A stretch of DNA of 64,000 bases from Rhodobacteraceae bacterium XHP0102 (GTDB lineage Bacteria > Pseudomonadota > Alphaproteobacteria > Rhodobacterales > Rhodobacteraceae): assembly GCA_025751475.1 (NCBI GenBank), contig JAOWLD010000002.1, positions 124,001-188,000 on the forward strand, read 5' to 3'. A program made the position numbers and the translations under genes. The notes beneath the pieces are model-generated. The model was not told the DNA's origin. It ran no database searches and worked only from the letters and a program-made list of their open reading frames with translations. How positions within the stretch are numbered: position 1 is the stretch's first letter; each line of letters starts with the position of its first letter. This document shows, in pieces, positions 52,807 to 62,646 of this stretch.

Positions 52807-53673
52807 TTAATTGAAAAGCCTGCGCAGCAATCCGACCGTATCAAGTGTGCGCACCACCGTGCGGGCGGCCTGTGCGGGCGTGGTGCGGGGGCTGCTGCTG
52901 CGCGGAACGGTGCCACCACTGGCCCCATCCCCGCTGCGCGCTGTGGTTTGAGTTGTATCATAGGGGCCAGCGGCAATGGCGGTCTCCGCCTCAGTATCCG
53001 CCAAAATCGCAGGCTGAAGGCCCATTTGATTATTGGCTTCTGCAACGCGTGCCGCAAAACCGCGCAAGGTTTCGAGGCTGTCAGCCTCTGAAAGATCGCT
53101 GTCTTGCAATGCCAGAACACTGAGCGTGGCTATGCGATTACCCACATCCATATAGACGCGCCAATAATCCTCTTTCACGCCCGGAATGCTGCTGGCGGAA
53201 CTGTCGCGGGCATTGAGGAAAAATACATCGCCTTGATGGAACATATCCAAGATTTCCACGGTCCGCGCATCTTGGTCTCGGCTGAGCAGACTGCGCCCTT
53301 GTTCAGAGGTAAAGAAAGCGGCCATTGCGGGGATATTGCTGCGCAAACTGCCCTCTGGCCCTGGCTCCGAAATCGCGGCGGTCAGGATGGATGGATGCAC
53401 GGGCTGCGGCAGGCGTGGAGAATTGCCAATCGCGGCGCAATTGCCCAAAAGCACAAAGGCACTCACACCGCGATCTTGGGTGGCGCTGGGATCAACACAA
53501 AACCCCTCTGGTCCTGCGACCACCAAACGATCCTGCGTCACCGCAATCTCTGTCTCAACCTCAGGCAATGGTCCCGCATAAGGCACGCCGCCCCCACCCG
53601 AGCATCCCCAAAGCAAAAGACCTGCACCAAGAAGGGTGCAGGCCTGTGCGGATTTAGATGTCCATATAGACAT
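52807..53673 (-). CDS. Lipoprotein of unknown function overlapping ilvD
   Basis: This 288-residue exported protein has signal [21 protein letters not shown] ending in lipobox LLWGC (Cys near 24), then a Gly-rich stretch ([11 protein letters not shown]). Cys pairs in [14 protein letters not shown] and [12 protein letters not shown] could form a disulfide. Segments [20 protein letters not shown] and [20 protein letters not shown] follow, and the C-terminus is Ser/Thr/Pro-rich. ATG 53673 lies inside the end of ilvD (20-nt overlap), implying translational coupling. Longer in-frame sequence reads through ilvD antiphase and is rejected. The role is unknown. Confidence 0.75.
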   Translation of the reverse strand: MSIWTSKSAQACTLLGAGLLLWGCSGGGGVPYAGPLPEVETEIAVTQDRLVVAGPEGFCVDPSATQDRGVSAFVLLGNCAAIGNSPRLPQPVHPSILTAAISEPGPEGSLRSNIPAMAAFFTSEQGRSLLSRDQDARTVEILDMFHQGDVFFLNARDSSASSIPGVKEDYWRVYMDVGNRIATLSVLALQDSDLSEADSLETLRGFAARVAEANNQMGLQPAILADTEAETAIAAGPYDTTQTTARSGDGASGGTVPRSSSPRTTPAQAARTVVRTLDTVGLLRRLFN

Positions 53674-55387
53674 GCTTCTCCTCTTTGCCGCCCGGATGGG
53701 TGACGGCGCCATAGCGGGCCGATCCGACCTGCTGCGCATATTTCCAAAGCGCACCTGTGGCATAAATGGTTGGCTTGGCCCCCTGCCAATCGGCGCGGCG
53801 TGCGTCCAACTCTGCATCAGAAAGGTCCACGCTGATCTGACCATTGATGGCATCAATCGTAATCATATCGCCATCTTTCAACAAGCCAATCGGGCCGCCA
53901 TGCGCAGCTTCAGGGCCGACATGGCCAACGCAGAACCCACGGGTCGCCCCCGAGAAACGGCCATCCGTGATCAGGGCCACTTTCTTGCCCATACCCTGCC
54001 CCGACAGAGCAGCGGTGGTGGCCAACATCTCGCGCATACCAGGGCCACCAGCGGGGCCTTCGTTGCGAATGACGATCACTTCACCTTCTTGATATGCGCG
54101 CTTTTGTACGGCGGCAAAGGCATCTTCCTCGGATTCAAACACACGTGCAGGACCAGTGAAAATCAGCTGCTCCTGCGCCATGCCAGCAACTTTTACAATC
54201 GCACCATCTGGGGCCAGATTGCCCTTCAGACCAACCACACCACCCGTAGGGGAAAGCGGTTTTTCAATTGGATAAATCACACGGCCATCCGCCGCGCGGG
54301 TGATGATGTCCAACTCCTCACCAATGCTGCGCCCCGTCACGGTGAGGCAATCCTCATGGATCAAGCCCGCCTTGCGCAGTTCATTGAGAACCACGGGGAC
54401 GCCACCCGCCTCATACATATCCTTCGCCACATATTGGCCACCTGGTTTGAGGTCGACAAAATAAGGCGTATCTTTGAAGATTTCACAGACATCGAAGAGA
54501 TCAAAATCAATACCCGCCTCATGCGCGATGGCGGGCAAATGCAGCCCCGCATTGGTCGAGCCGCCCGTGCAGGCCACGATGCGCGCTGCGTTCTCAAGGC
54601 TTTTGCGGGTCACGATATCGCGCGCACGGATGTTTTTCTCGATCAACATCATCACCGCCTCGCCCGAGGCGACACCATATTGGTCGCGGGATTCATAAGG
54701 CGCGGGGGCACCCGCCGAATTGGGCAGAGCCAAACCAATAGCCTCAGACACACAGGCCATCGTATTCGCGGTGAACTGCCCGCCACAGGCCCCCGCCGAA
54801 GGACAAGCCACACGTTCCAAAATGGCCAATTGCTCATCGGAATAATTGCCCGCTTGGTGCTGACCGACCGCTTCGAACACATCCTGCACGGTCACATCTT
54901 TGCCGTCCAACCGACCTGGCAAGATCGAACCGCCATAGATAAACACCGAGGGCACGTTGAGGCGCACCATGGCCATCATCATGCCAGGCAGGGATTTGTC
55001 ACAGCCCGCCAGACCCACGAGGGCATCATAACAATGCCCTCGCATGGTCAATTCCACCGTGTCGGCAATCGCTTCGCGCGAGGCAAGCGAAGACCGCATC
55101 CCCTCATGTCCCATCGCGATACCATCTGTGACGGTGATCGTGGTAAACTCACGCGGCGTGCCATTGGCGTGTTTTACACCCAATTTCACCGCTTGCGCCT
55201 GTCGGCTCAGGGCAATGTTGCACGGGGCCGCTTCATTCCAACAAGTGGCCACACCCACGAAAGGCTGCGCAATTTCTTCTTCTGTCAAACCCATCGCATA
55301 ATAATAGGACCGATGCGGCGCGCGCGAAGGCCCTTGCGTGACGTGACGACTTGGCAATTTGGATTTGTCGAATTTGCTCTGCGGCAT
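53654..55387 (-). CDS. ilvD: Dihydroxy-acid dehydratase
   Basis: This 577-residue IlvD/Edd-family iron-sulfur enzyme dehydrates 2,3-dihydroxyisovalerate and its homologue in valine/isoleucine synthesis. Cluster ligands are in [28 protein letters not shown] and [38 protein letters not shown] near the C-terminus is also diagnostic. ATG 55387 has GGGAGG 6 nt upstream; in-frame sequence to 55453 is not needed. The last 20 nt overlap the lipoprotein gene. Confidence 0.96.
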   Translation of the reverse strand: MPQSKFDKSKLPSRHVTQGPSRAPHRSYYYAMGLTEEEIAQPFVGVATCWNEAAPCNIALSRQAQAVKLGVKHANGTPREFTTITVTDGIAMGHEGMRSSLASREAIADTVELTMRGHCYDALVGLAGCDKSLPGMMMAMVRLNVPSVFIYGGSILPGRLDGKDVTVQDVFEAVGQHQAGNYSDEQLAILERVACPSAGACGGQFTANTMACVSEAIGLALPNSAGAPAPYESRDQYGVASGEAVMMLIEKNIRARDIVTRKSLENAARIVACTGGSTNAGLHLPAIAHEAGIDFDLFDVCEIFKDTPYFVDLKPGGQYVAKDMYEAGGVPVVLNELRKAGLIHEDCLTVTGRSIGEELDIITRAADGRVIYPIEKPLSPTGGVVGLKGNLAPDGAIVKVAGMAQEQLIFTGPARVFESEEDAFAAVQKRAYQEGEVIVIRNEGPAGGPGMREMLATTAALSGQGMGKKVALITDGRFSGATRGFCVGHVGPEAAHGGPIGLLKDGDMITIDAINGQISVDLSDAELDARRADWQGAKPTIYATGALWKYAQQVGSARYGAVTHPGGKEEKHVYMDI

Positions 55388-55543
55388 GGTGGCCTCCCTT
55401 AGGCTCGATAGAAATGTTACACTCGGCATAAACTTTGGGCTGTGACCGCACAAGCACGATTGGAAAAAACCCCATGAAATCTAAGGTAAAAACTATAGAC
55501 GCCCCAAGGCTGGGATCAAGCGAAATGGAGCACGACATCCAAG

Positions 55544-56458
55544 ATGATCAATAAATTCATGCGTCCGTCCACAACAGCGAACTCAATGATCCTTGCCGCA
55601 CAAAAGCAGCCCCAGCTGTGGCGCTTGGCTGTGGGCGCGCTCATCTGTCTTACCAGTTATATACTGGGGATGTTGGGCTATTTTTTCGTGATTGGCCTTC
55701 TGTTTGAGGCGGATTTCGCGGCGATTTGGGACCCAAACAACCAAACCAGTGATCCAAAACTCACCCTGATCTTGCTAGGTAGTTTCGTCACCATGTTGGT
55801 GGGGCCGTTTTTTGTGGCGTGGTTGCTGCACAACAGAAGCGGGCAAAGCCTGTTTGGTCCACTGCGGGAAATGAACATCCAGTTTTGGATCGCGGTCGCG
55901 GTGTTTTTTGTCCTTGCTGCCCTCAGCGCCGTGATCCCAATGGATATCGGTCTTTTGCCCAATTTGGAACTGAACCTGTGGTTGATGTTGCTGCCTTTGG
56001 GCCTGCTGCTGATTGCCATTCAAACTGGGGCGGAAGAAATTCTTTTTCGCGGCTATCTGCAAACCCAATTGGCCGCGCGGTTCCGCTCGCCCCTGATCTG
56101 GGCGCTGCTGCCTTCCGTGTTATTTGGCCTCGCCCATTATGCACCCTCAGAGAACGGCGATGCGGCATGGTATTTGGTTTTGGCCACGGGCGTTTTCGGT
56201 CTTTGCGCCGCTGACCTTACCCATCGGTTTGGCACGTTAGGGCCCGCTTGGGGGTTTCACTTCGCCAATAATGTCATGGCGATGGCAGCGGTATCCTTAT
56301 CGGGGCCTTTGGGGGGGCTTGCCCTCTACCATCTGCCGATTGCTGCGGATGATGCGACTGTGATGATCCCGCTGATCCTGCGCGATATCGCTGTGACCAT
56401 TGTGATATGGCTGGGCATCCGCTTTGCCCTGATCTGGCGCGAAAATACCCATCGCTGA
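55544..56458 (+). CDS. CPBP family intramembrane metalloprotease
   Basis: This protein of up to 304 residues has about eight membrane segments and the ABI/CPBP (Rce1-like) motifs. These are EE-x3-R in TGAEEILFRGYLQTQL near residue 163, F-x3-H in VLFGLAHYAP and H-x3-N in WGFHFANNVMAM. Members are glutamate/histidine-based membrane proteases; the substrate here is unknown. ATG 55544, 55559 and 55586 are possible starts and none has a clear ribosome site. It is divergent from ilvD across 156 nt. Confidence 0.88.
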   Translation: MINKFMRPSTTANSMILAAQKQPQLWRLAVGALICLTSYILGMLGYFFVIGLLFEADFAAIWDPNNQTSDPKLTLILLGSFVTMLVGPFFVAWLLHNRSGQSLFGPLREMNIQFWIAVAVFFVLAALSAVIPMDIGLLPNLELNLWLMLLPLGLLLIAIQTGAEEILFRGYLQTQLAARFRSPLIWALLPSVLFGLAHYAPSENGDAAWYLVLATGVFGLCAADLTHRFGTLGPAWGFHFANNVMAMAAVSLSGPLGGLALYHLPIAADDATVMIPLILRDIAVTIVIWLGIRFALIWRENTHR

Positions 56459-56505
56459 TTGCAATCTGCCGCGCCATTGCCTATTGCACAGATGAGGATC
56501 GGCCA

Positions 56506-56523
56506 ATGGAACAGACCCAATGA
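56506..56523 (+). other. Possible five-codon leader ORF overlapping the accD start
   Basis: ATG GAA CAG ACC CAA TGA (MEQTQ) has GAGGAT 6 nt upstream and ends in an ATGA overlap with the accD start codon. accD itself has no close ribosome site, so reinitiation from this micro-ORF is plausible. It may also be chance. Confidence 0.35.
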
Positions 56524-57452
56524 ACTGGATCACCAATTACGTTCGCCCACGGATCAATTCGATTTTCTCGAAGCGCGATATGCCCGAGAATTTGTGGACG
56601 AAATGCGATGAATGCGGAACCATGCTGTTCCACCGCGAATTGAGCGACAATCTGAACGTCTGCACAAATTGCGATCATCACATGGTCATCACCCCGCGTG
56701 AGCGGTTTAACGCATTGTTTGATGGCGGCATCTTCACCGAGGTGGAAGTGCCGAAACCGATTGCGGACCCGCTGCAATTTCGGGACCAGAAACGCTACCC
56801 TGACCGTCTGAAATCTGCGCAGAAGTCCACGGGCGAAACCGATGCGATGCTTGTCGCCGAGGGGGAAATGGGCCGCACGCCGATTGTGGCCTGTGCGCAG
56901 GATTTCAGCTTCATGGGCGGATCGATGGGGATGTATGTGGGTAATGCCATCATCGCTGCCGCTGAACGTGCAATCAAATTAAAGCGCCCTTTGATCCTAT
57001 TCTCCGCTGCGGGGGGCGCGCGGATGCAGGAGGGCATACTCAGCCTGATGCAAATGCCGCGCACAACCGTTGCGGTTAATTTGCTCAAAGAGGCGAACCT
57101 GCCCTATATCGTGGTTCTGACCCATCCAACCACAGGGGGCGTAACCGCCTCTTATGCGATGTTGGGCGATGTGCAGATCGCAGAACCCAATGCGCTGATC
57201 TGCTTTGCGGGGCCGCGCGTGATCGAACAAACGATCCGCGAAAAACTGCCCGAAGGGTTCCAGCGGGCAGAATATCTTTTGGATCACGGGATGCTCGACC
57301 GCGTGACCCATCGGACGGCGTTGCGCGATGAATTGGTATCAATCCTGCGTATGCTCATGGGGATGGAGCCGCCCATCAAAGGGGACCTTCCCGCGCCTGA
57401 TCTTACGCCTGCCTCATCCAAAGATGTGCCCGAAACATCGGAGACAACGTAA
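56520..57452 (+). CDS. accD: Acetyl-CoA carboxylase carboxyltransferase subunit beta
   Basis: This 310-residue carboxyltransferase beta subunit has the N-terminal zinc ribbon [16 protein letters not shown]...[10 protein letters not shown] (Cys pairs near 29-32 and 48-51). The crotonase-like CT domain follows, with [35 protein letters not shown] and [16 protein letters not shown]. It makes malonyl-CoA with AccA for fatty-acid synthesis. The accD-folC pair is a common arrangement; folC starts 2 nt after the accD stop. Confidence 0.96.
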   Translation: MNWITNYVRPRINSIFSKRDMPENLWTKCDECGTMLFHRELSDNLNVCTNCDHHMVITPRERFNALFDGGIFTEVEVPKPIADPLQFRDQKRYPDRLKSAQKSTGETDAMLVAEGEMGRTPIVACAQDFSFMGGSMGMYVGNAIIAAAERAIKLKRPLILFSAAGGARMQEGILSLMQMPRTTVAVNLLKEANLPYIVVLTHPTTGGVTASYAMLGDVQIAEPNALICFAGPRVIEQTIREKLPEGFQRAEYLLDHGMLDRVTHRTALRDELVSILRMLMGMEPPIKGDLPAPDLTPASSKDVPETSETT

Positions 57453-57454
57453 AC

Positions 57455-58729
57455 GTGACCGCCTCTCGTTCGGACCTGTTGTTGGAGCGCATGATGGCGC
57501 TTCATCCCAAAATTATTGATCTGACGCTCGACCGTATGTGGCGGATACTTGGTGCGCTTGGCGACCCGCAAACAGCGGTGCCGCCCGTCATTCATATCGC
57601 AGGCACCAATGGCAAAGGCTCGACCCTTGCATTCATCCGCGCAGGGATAGAGGCGGCAGGCAAAAGCGCCCATGCCTATACCTCGCCCCATCTGGCCCGT
57701 TTTCATGAACGGATCAGATTGGCAGGCACATTAATCGATGAAGCGCAGCTCTCCGAAATTCTGGACGAATGTTTGGTCGCAAACGGACCTGATCCAATCA
57801 CTTATTTCGAGATCACCACGGCCGCTGCATTTTTGGCCTTCAGCCGCAACGCGGCAGATTACACAGTATTGGAAGTGGGTCTGGGTGGTCGATTGGATGC
57901 CACCAATGTCATCGACAGCCCTGAATTGAGCATCATCACCCCCGTTGATCTGGACCATCAACAATATTTGGGAGAGACCATTTCCGAGATCGCACGCGAA
58001 AAAGCGGGGATCATCAAGCGGGGTCGCCCCGTCATTGTGGCGCCACAGCAGGACCACGCATTGGAAGTGATCGAAGCCCGCGCACAACAGCTGGGCGCGC
58101 CCATTTATGCCCATGGCCAACATTGGCACGTCACCACCGAGGCGGGGCGCTTGATCTTTCAAGATGAAACGGGGCTTTTGGATTTGCCCCTCCCTGCGCT
58201 TGCTGGCCCGCATCAAATTCAAAATGCGGGCACAGCGATTGCCGCATTGCGGGTTTTGGGATTTGACGAGACCGCTTGTGAGGGGGCCATGCGCGATGTG
58301 ACATGGCCCGCGCGGATGCAACGCCTGAAACATGGGCCATTGGTCGAGGCCGCACCCGATGCGGAATTGTGGCTTGATGGTGGCCATAACCCCCATGCAG
58401 CCCTCGCCATTGCAGCCACTTTAAAAGACCTGCCCCAACGCGAGACGCATTTGATTTGCGGTATGCTGAACACCAAAGATGTCACGGGCTTCATGGCACC
58501 CCTCGCCGCATTTGCCACTGCTTTGCACGCTGTCTCGATTGAGGGGCAAGCCGCCACATTGAGTGCCGAAGAAACCATGGCGGCGGCAGCGAAAACAGGC
58601 ATTCCTGCACAGAGCGCACCCAATGTCATACAGGCCTTGCGCGCAATTTGCGACAGCACACCCCATGCGCGCGTTCTGATCTGCGGCTCGCTTTACCTGG
58701 CAGGGGAAATCCTGAAAGAAAATGGTTAG
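57455..58729 (+). CDS. folC: Folylpolyglutamate / dihydrofolate synthase
   Basis: This 424-residue Mur-ligase-family enzyme has the P-loop HIAGTNGKGSTLAFIRAG near residue 50, SPHLARFHERI and the omega loop. EVGLGGRLDATNVI is near 143, TPVDLDHQQYLGETISEIAREKAGII near 170, and DGGHNPHAA in the C-terminal domain. It adds glutamates to folates and forms dihydrofolate from dihydropteroate. The start is GTG 57455, with GGAG 11 nt upstream; an internal ATG is less likely. Confidence 0.94.
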   Translation: MTASRSDLLLERMMALHPKIIDLTLDRMWRILGALGDPQTAVPPVIHIAGTNGKGSTLAFIRAGIEAAGKSAHAYTSPHLARFHERIRLAGTLIDEAQLSEILDECLVANGPDPITYFEITTAAAFLAFSRNAADYTVLEVGLGGRLDATNVIDSPELSIITPVDLDHQQYLGETISEIAREKAGIIKRGRPVIVAPQQDHALEVIEARAQQLGAPIYAHGQHWHVTTEAGRLIFQDETGLLDLPLPALAGPHQIQNAGTAIAALRVLGFDETACEGAMRDVTWPARMQRLKHGPLVEAAPDAELWLDGGHNPHAALAIAATLKDLPQRETHLICGMLNTKDVTGFMAPLAAFATALHAVSIEGQAATLSAEETMAAAAKTGIPAQSAPNVIQALRAICDSTPHARVLICGSLYLAGEILKENG

Positions 58730-58769
58730 GCCACTTTACAGGAAGGCTGCACTAGCCTAGCCCTATTCC

Positions 58770-59717
58770 ATGCTTGCGATATTCCTGAAAACCCTTCCCT
58801 TTTTTGCATTGATCGGCCTCGGTTATCTGGCGGCCTATCGCGGGTTTTTCACGCAAGCCGCCACCGCCTATCTGACGAAATTCGTATTTTACTTCGCCCT
58901 TTCTGCGATGCTGTTCCGCTTTGCTTCGAACCTATCGCTCGGTGATATTTTCGATTGGAACTTTATCGGCGCTTATCTGTTCGGCTGTTTTGCAATCTAT
59001 GCGCTGGCCACCGCAGTGGCGCTGATCCGCAAACGACCCGCATCTGAAGCGGCGATTGAGGCGCAATGCGCTGTCATCGGCAACACTGGCTTTTTGGGTG
59101 TGCCGATGCTGGTCGTGCTGATGGGACCAGCGGCAGCGGGGCCTGTCTTGATGATCTTGGCCACCGATTTGATCGTGTTCTCAAGCCTGATTGTGATCAT
59201 CATCACCGCAAGCCGTGATGGCCGTATGAGCTTGCGGATTTTCCGCTCTATCGCGATTGGATTGGTCAAGAACCCAATGATTGTATCAATGGTGGCGGGT
59301 TTGGCCGTGTCTGGGGCAGGGCTGCAATTGCCCGCCCCAGTGGATGAATTCATGGCCCTTTTGGGCGCGGCCGCCACGCCTTGCGCGCTGTTTGCCATTG
59401 GGGCCTCACTGGCAGGCAAATCGGCCGAGCGCGCTTCGGTCGCGCTTTGGCTGTCTTTTGCCAAGCTGATCTTGCACCCCGCCGCTGTCGCCATCGGTGC
59501 GCTTTATCTCTTTGCGGTTGATCCCTTTGACGCAGCGGTGATGATTGCCGCTTCTGCGCTGCCTGTGGCAGGCAACATTTATATGCTGGCGCAGCATTAC
59601 AATGTCGCCCCCCAACGGGTGTCTGCGTCCATTCTCATGTCCACGGCCATTTCCATCGTCACTGTGTCTCTTGTGATCGGGTGGCTGTCCCAAATGGCGG
59701 GCCTAAGCCTGCCTTAA
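58770..59717 (+). CDS. AEC (auxin efflux carrier) family transporter
   Basis: This 315-residue membrane protein has about ten hydrophobic segments in two halves. The N-terminal TLPFFALIGLGYLAAYRGFF, the middle GNTGFLGVPMLVVLMGPAA and the C-terminal ALPVAGNIYMLAQHYNVAP match the AEC (BASS-like) permeases that move small organic acids such as malonate or malate. The substrate is not predictable. It follows folC by 40 nt and precedes a HAD phosphatase gene by 18 nt. Confidence 0.9.
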   Translation: MLAIFLKTLPFFALIGLGYLAAYRGFFTQAATAYLTKFVFYFALSAMLFRFASNLSLGDIFDWNFIGAYLFGCFAIYALATAVALIRKRPASEAAIEAQCAVIGNTGFLGVPMLVVLMGPAAAGPVLMILATDLIVFSSLIVIIITASRDGRMSLRIFRSIAIGLVKNPMIVSMVAGLAVSGAGLQLPAPVDEFMALLGAAATPCALFAIGASLAGKSAERASVALWLSFAKLILHPAAVAIGALYLFAVDPFDAAVMIAASALPVAGNIYMLAQHYNVAPQRVSASILMSTAISIVTVSLVIGWLSQMAGLSLP

Positions 59718-59735
59718 TCTTCGAAAGGTGCGACC

Positions 59736-60362
59736 ATGTCCAAGATTGAAGCGGTGATTTTCGACATCGGCAATGTGCTGATCGAATGGCAGCCCGAGCG
59801 GTTCTACGACCGCACCATCGGCGAAGCGCGCCGCCGCGAAATGTTTGCCACTGTGGATTTACACGGCATGAATGACCGTGTTGATCTGGGCGAAGGGTTC
59901 CGCGATATCATTTACGAAACGGCAGAGGCCTATCCTGAGTTTCGCGCCGAAATTCGGATGTGGCATGACCACTGGTTGGAATTGGCAAACCCTGTGATTG
60001 ATCATTCCGTGGCGCTGATGCGCCGCCTTCGCGCCAAGGGTGTGCCTGTGTTTGCGCTGACCAATTTCGGGATCGAAAGTTTTGCCTACGCGCAAGAGCA
60101 TTTCGATTTTCTCAATGAATTCGACCATGCCTATGTGTCTGGCCATATGGGGGTGATCAAACCCAACCCGACCATTTACCAAATGGTCGAGGATCACAGC
60201 AAAATCGCGCCTGAGGCGCTTTTGTTTGCAGATGACCGCCCTGACAATATCACCGCGGCACAGGCACGTGGGTGGAATGCGCATCTCTTTACAGCGCCGC
60301 ACGGATGGGCCGAGGTTTTGGTCGACCATGGCCTTCTAACCAAGGATGAAGCAGGATTATGA
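59736..60362 (+). CDS. HAD-superfamily phosphatase (YihX-like)
   Basis: This 208-residue hydrolase has motif I AVIFDIGNVLIEWQPE, in which the second Asp is replaced by Asn within DIGN as in YihX/epoxide-hydrolase-like HADs. Motif II is FALTNFG, motif III has the Lys in MGVIKPNPTIY, and motif IV is LLFADDRPDNITAA. E. coli YihX dephosphorylates alpha-glucose-1-phosphate; the present substrate is unknown. It overlaps the next gene by 4 nt. Confidence 0.88.
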   Translation: MSKIEAVIFDIGNVLIEWQPERFYDRTIGEARRREMFATVDLHGMNDRVDLGEGFRDIIYETAEAYPEFRAEIRMWHDHWLELANPVIDHSVALMRRLRAKGVPVFALTNFGIESFAYAQEHFDFLNEFDHAYVSGHMGVIKPNPTIYQMVEDHSKIAPEALLFADDRPDNITAAQARGWNAHLFTAPHGWAEVLVDHGLLTKDEAGL

Positions 60363-61282
60363 CACAAACCCCCTTCCAAATCATCGGGCCCGAGGCCGAA
60401 GCCAAGCTTGATTGGCTCAAACTTGGCGCGGCTTTGGAGGCGGGGCACAAGCTGCCGCGTGCGGAGATTTCGGATAGTTTCCTCTATCGCGGCACGGACA
60501 CGCTGCTCAATCGTGCCGCATGGATTGACGGGCTTGGCCTCTTGGTGAAGTCGGCCACAATCTTTCCTGAAAACGCCGCGCAAAATTTGGCAGCCGTGAA
60601 TGGCGGCGCGGCGCTTTATAGCGATAAGAATGGCCTGCTTGAGGCTTTGGTCGATTTCCATCTTTTGACCAAATATAAAACGGCTGGTGACAGCCTATTT
60701 GCCGCGATGAAACTGGCACGGCCCAATAGCAAAATCATTTTGATCGTGGGCGCAGGCACAGTTGGCCGTTCCTTGCGCGAGGCTTATGGCGCGGGATTTC
60801 CTGATGCGCGCTTTCTCATTTGGAACCGCAACAAGGCGCGTGCAGAAAGCCTTGCACAAGATTTTTCCAAAACTGACGTGGCAGACAGCCTACCCGATGC
60901 CGTGGATCGTGCAGATATCATCACCTGCGCGACCATGGTGACAGAGCCAATTTTGCGGGGCGAGTGGCTGAAGGCCGGACAGCATATCGACCTAATCGGG
61001 GCCTATCGCCCCGATATGCGCGAGGCGGATGATGCTGCGCTCAAAAAGGCGCGCATCTTTGTCGACAGCCGCGCAACCACGATTGAGCATATCGGCGAAT
61101 TAAAACGCCCCATCGCGGCAGGGGTCATCACGCCCGCCGATGTGGTGGCCGATTATTACGATATCGCCTCTGGCAGCTTTGCGCGGGGCAATGACGCAGA
61201 AATCACGCTGTTCAAAAATGGCGGCGGCGCACATCTTGACCTGATGACAGCCGCCTACATCCGTGATGCGGTGAAGGGCTAA
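60359..61282 (+). CDS. Ornithine cyclodeaminase / mu-crystallin family protein
   Basis: This 307-residue NAD(P)-binding enzyme has ILIVGAGTVGRSLREAYGAG near residue 124 as the Rossmann loop. LVKSATIFPENAAQN with the conserved Lys and GGAALYSDKNGLLEAL come before it, and DLIGAYRPDMREADDA and FVDSRATTIEHIGEL after it. The family includes ornithine cyclodeaminase and reductases of cyclic imino acids; the actual substrate is not evident. ATGA overlap with the preceding HAD gene. The stop overlaps that of the convergent MFS gene by 4 nt. Confidence 0.9.
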   Translation: MTQTPFQIIGPEAEAKLDWLKLGAALEAGHKLPRAEISDSFLYRGTDTLLNRAAWIDGLGLLVKSATIFPENAAQNLAAVNGGAALYSDKNGLLEALVDFHLLTKYKTAGDSLFAAMKLARPNSKIILIVGAGTVGRSLREAYGAGFPDARFLIWNRNKARAESLAQDFSKTDVADSLPDAVDRADIITCATMVTEPILRGEWLKAGQHIDLIGAYRPDMREADDAALKKARIFVDSRATTIEHIGELKRPIAAGVITPADVVADYYDIASGSFARGNDAEITLFKNGGGAHLDLMTAAYIRDAVKG

Positions 61283-62520
61283 GCCGCAACGGCCCGTTCA
61301 CGCAGCGGGCTTTCCTTCACGGGCAAATGGACGATGGCCGACAAAAGACCCACGCCCACGCCCACCCACCACACGGTGGTATAGGTGCCGTGCAGATCAT
61401 ACATCCACCCACCAAGCCAAACCCCAATAAAACTGCCCAATTGGTGGCTGAAGAACACGATGCCGTAAAGCGTGCCCATGTAGCGCAGGCCGTAAATATA
61501 GGCCACAAGACCCGAGGTCAGCGGCACGGTGGCCAACCATAGCGCGCCCATCGTGACGGAGAATACAATCACGGTCAGCGGCGTAATCGGCAATAAAATG
61601 AAAGCCGCCGCAATAATTGTGCGACCAAAATAGATGCCCGCGAGCAGGTATTTCTTGGAATACCGCTTGCCCAAATAGCCTGCCAAGATCGTGCCGCCAA
61701 TATTGGCCAAGCCAATCAACGAGATCGACACCGCCCCAAGCGCGGATGTGGTTGTGATGCCCAAAGAATGCAGGAAGGAGCCAGGTTCAATCGGGCCGCA
61801 CAGCTCTGTCACGAATGCAGGAAAATGCGCCGTAACAAAGGCAAGCTGATAGCCGCAGGAGAAAAATCCGATGAAAATCAGGCTGAAGGACGGATCGCGA
61901 AAGGCTTTGGCCAAAATCGCGCTCATGCTTTCTTCCAGTTCCGCCTTGGACAGGGGCGCGGGCGCGCGCAGCATCGGCAGGAACAAGAGCGAGGCAAGGA
62001 TCGCCACGGCGAAGATCAAAAACACGCTTTGCCACGGCATCACTGTCAACAGTGCCTCGGCCACAGGCGCCCCAAAAACCTGACCTGCAGACCCCGCTGC
62101 GGTCGCAATCCCAAGCGCAAGTGAGCGATGCTCATCCGATGCGGCGCGGCCCACAATGGCCAAGATCACACCAAAGCCCGTGCCCGCCACACCAAATCCA
62201 ACAAGAATTTCCAAAAGCTGATGCGCCCCTGGCGTGATGGCATAGGCCGAAAAGACCAGACCCGCCGCATACATCAAAGCGCCAAGGATAATCGCCTTGC
62301 GATCCCCGAATTTCTCGGCAATCGCGCCAAAAATCGGCTGGCCCACGCCCCAAGCAAGGTTCTGGATGGCAATGGCCAAGGAAAACTCGGCGCGCAGCCA
62401 ACCAAATTCATCCGCAATCGGAATTTGGAACACCCCAAAACTTGCCCGAATGGCAAAGCTGATCATGATGATAAAACAGCCCCCGATGAGAACCGGGGTG
62501 AAGATGGACGCACTGCGCAT
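61279..62520 (-). CDS. MFS transporter
   Basis: This 413-residue permease has 12 predicted membrane segments. EFGWLRAEFSLAIAIQNLAWGVGQPIFG and the loop AEKFGDRKAI match the MFS A-motif region between helices 2 and 3. A hydrophilic middle loop (RAPAPLSKAELEESMSAIL) divides the halves. The general style is that of monocarboxylate/oxalate-type MFS proteins. The start is ATG 62520 (MRSASIFTPVLIGG); in-frame sequence upstream to 62733 would overlap zapE and is not coding. The substrate is unknown. Confidence 0.88.
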   Translation of the reverse strand: MRSASIFTPVLIGGCFIIMISFAIRASFGVFQIPIADEFGWLRAEFSLAIAIQNLAWGVGQPIFGAIAEKFGDRKAIILGALMYAAGLVFSAYAITPGAHQLLEILVGFGVAGTGFGVILAIVGRAASDEHRSLALGIATAAGSAGQVFGAPVAEALLTVMPWQSVFLIFAVAILASLLFLPMLRAPAPLSKAELEESMSAILAKAFRDPSFSLIFIGFFSCGYQLAFVTAHFPAFVTELCGPIEPGSFLHSLGITTTSALGAVSISLIGLANIGGTILAGYLGKRYSKKYLLAGIYFGRTIIAAAFILLPITPLTVIVFSVTMGALWLATVPLTSGLVAYIYGLRYMGTLYGIVFFSHQLGSFIGVWLGGWMYDLHGTYTTVWWVGVGVGLLSAIVHLPVKESPLRERAVAA

Positions 62521-62646
62521 AACGATGAACCTGCCGAAAGGACGCTGCGCGCAAGATTGCGCGGATGGCAGCCCACCGTCAATCCTGAAAGCAGGCACCT
62601 CTAAAAGCACTGGCCATGGATGGGGCGTTTGCCCTAAGAGGCGGCT

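Noticed and set aside
53636-55402. 588-codon plus-strand open frame opposite ilvD
   Set aside because: The minus strand encodes a full IlvD with all cluster motifs; the opposite frame shows no recognisable protein.
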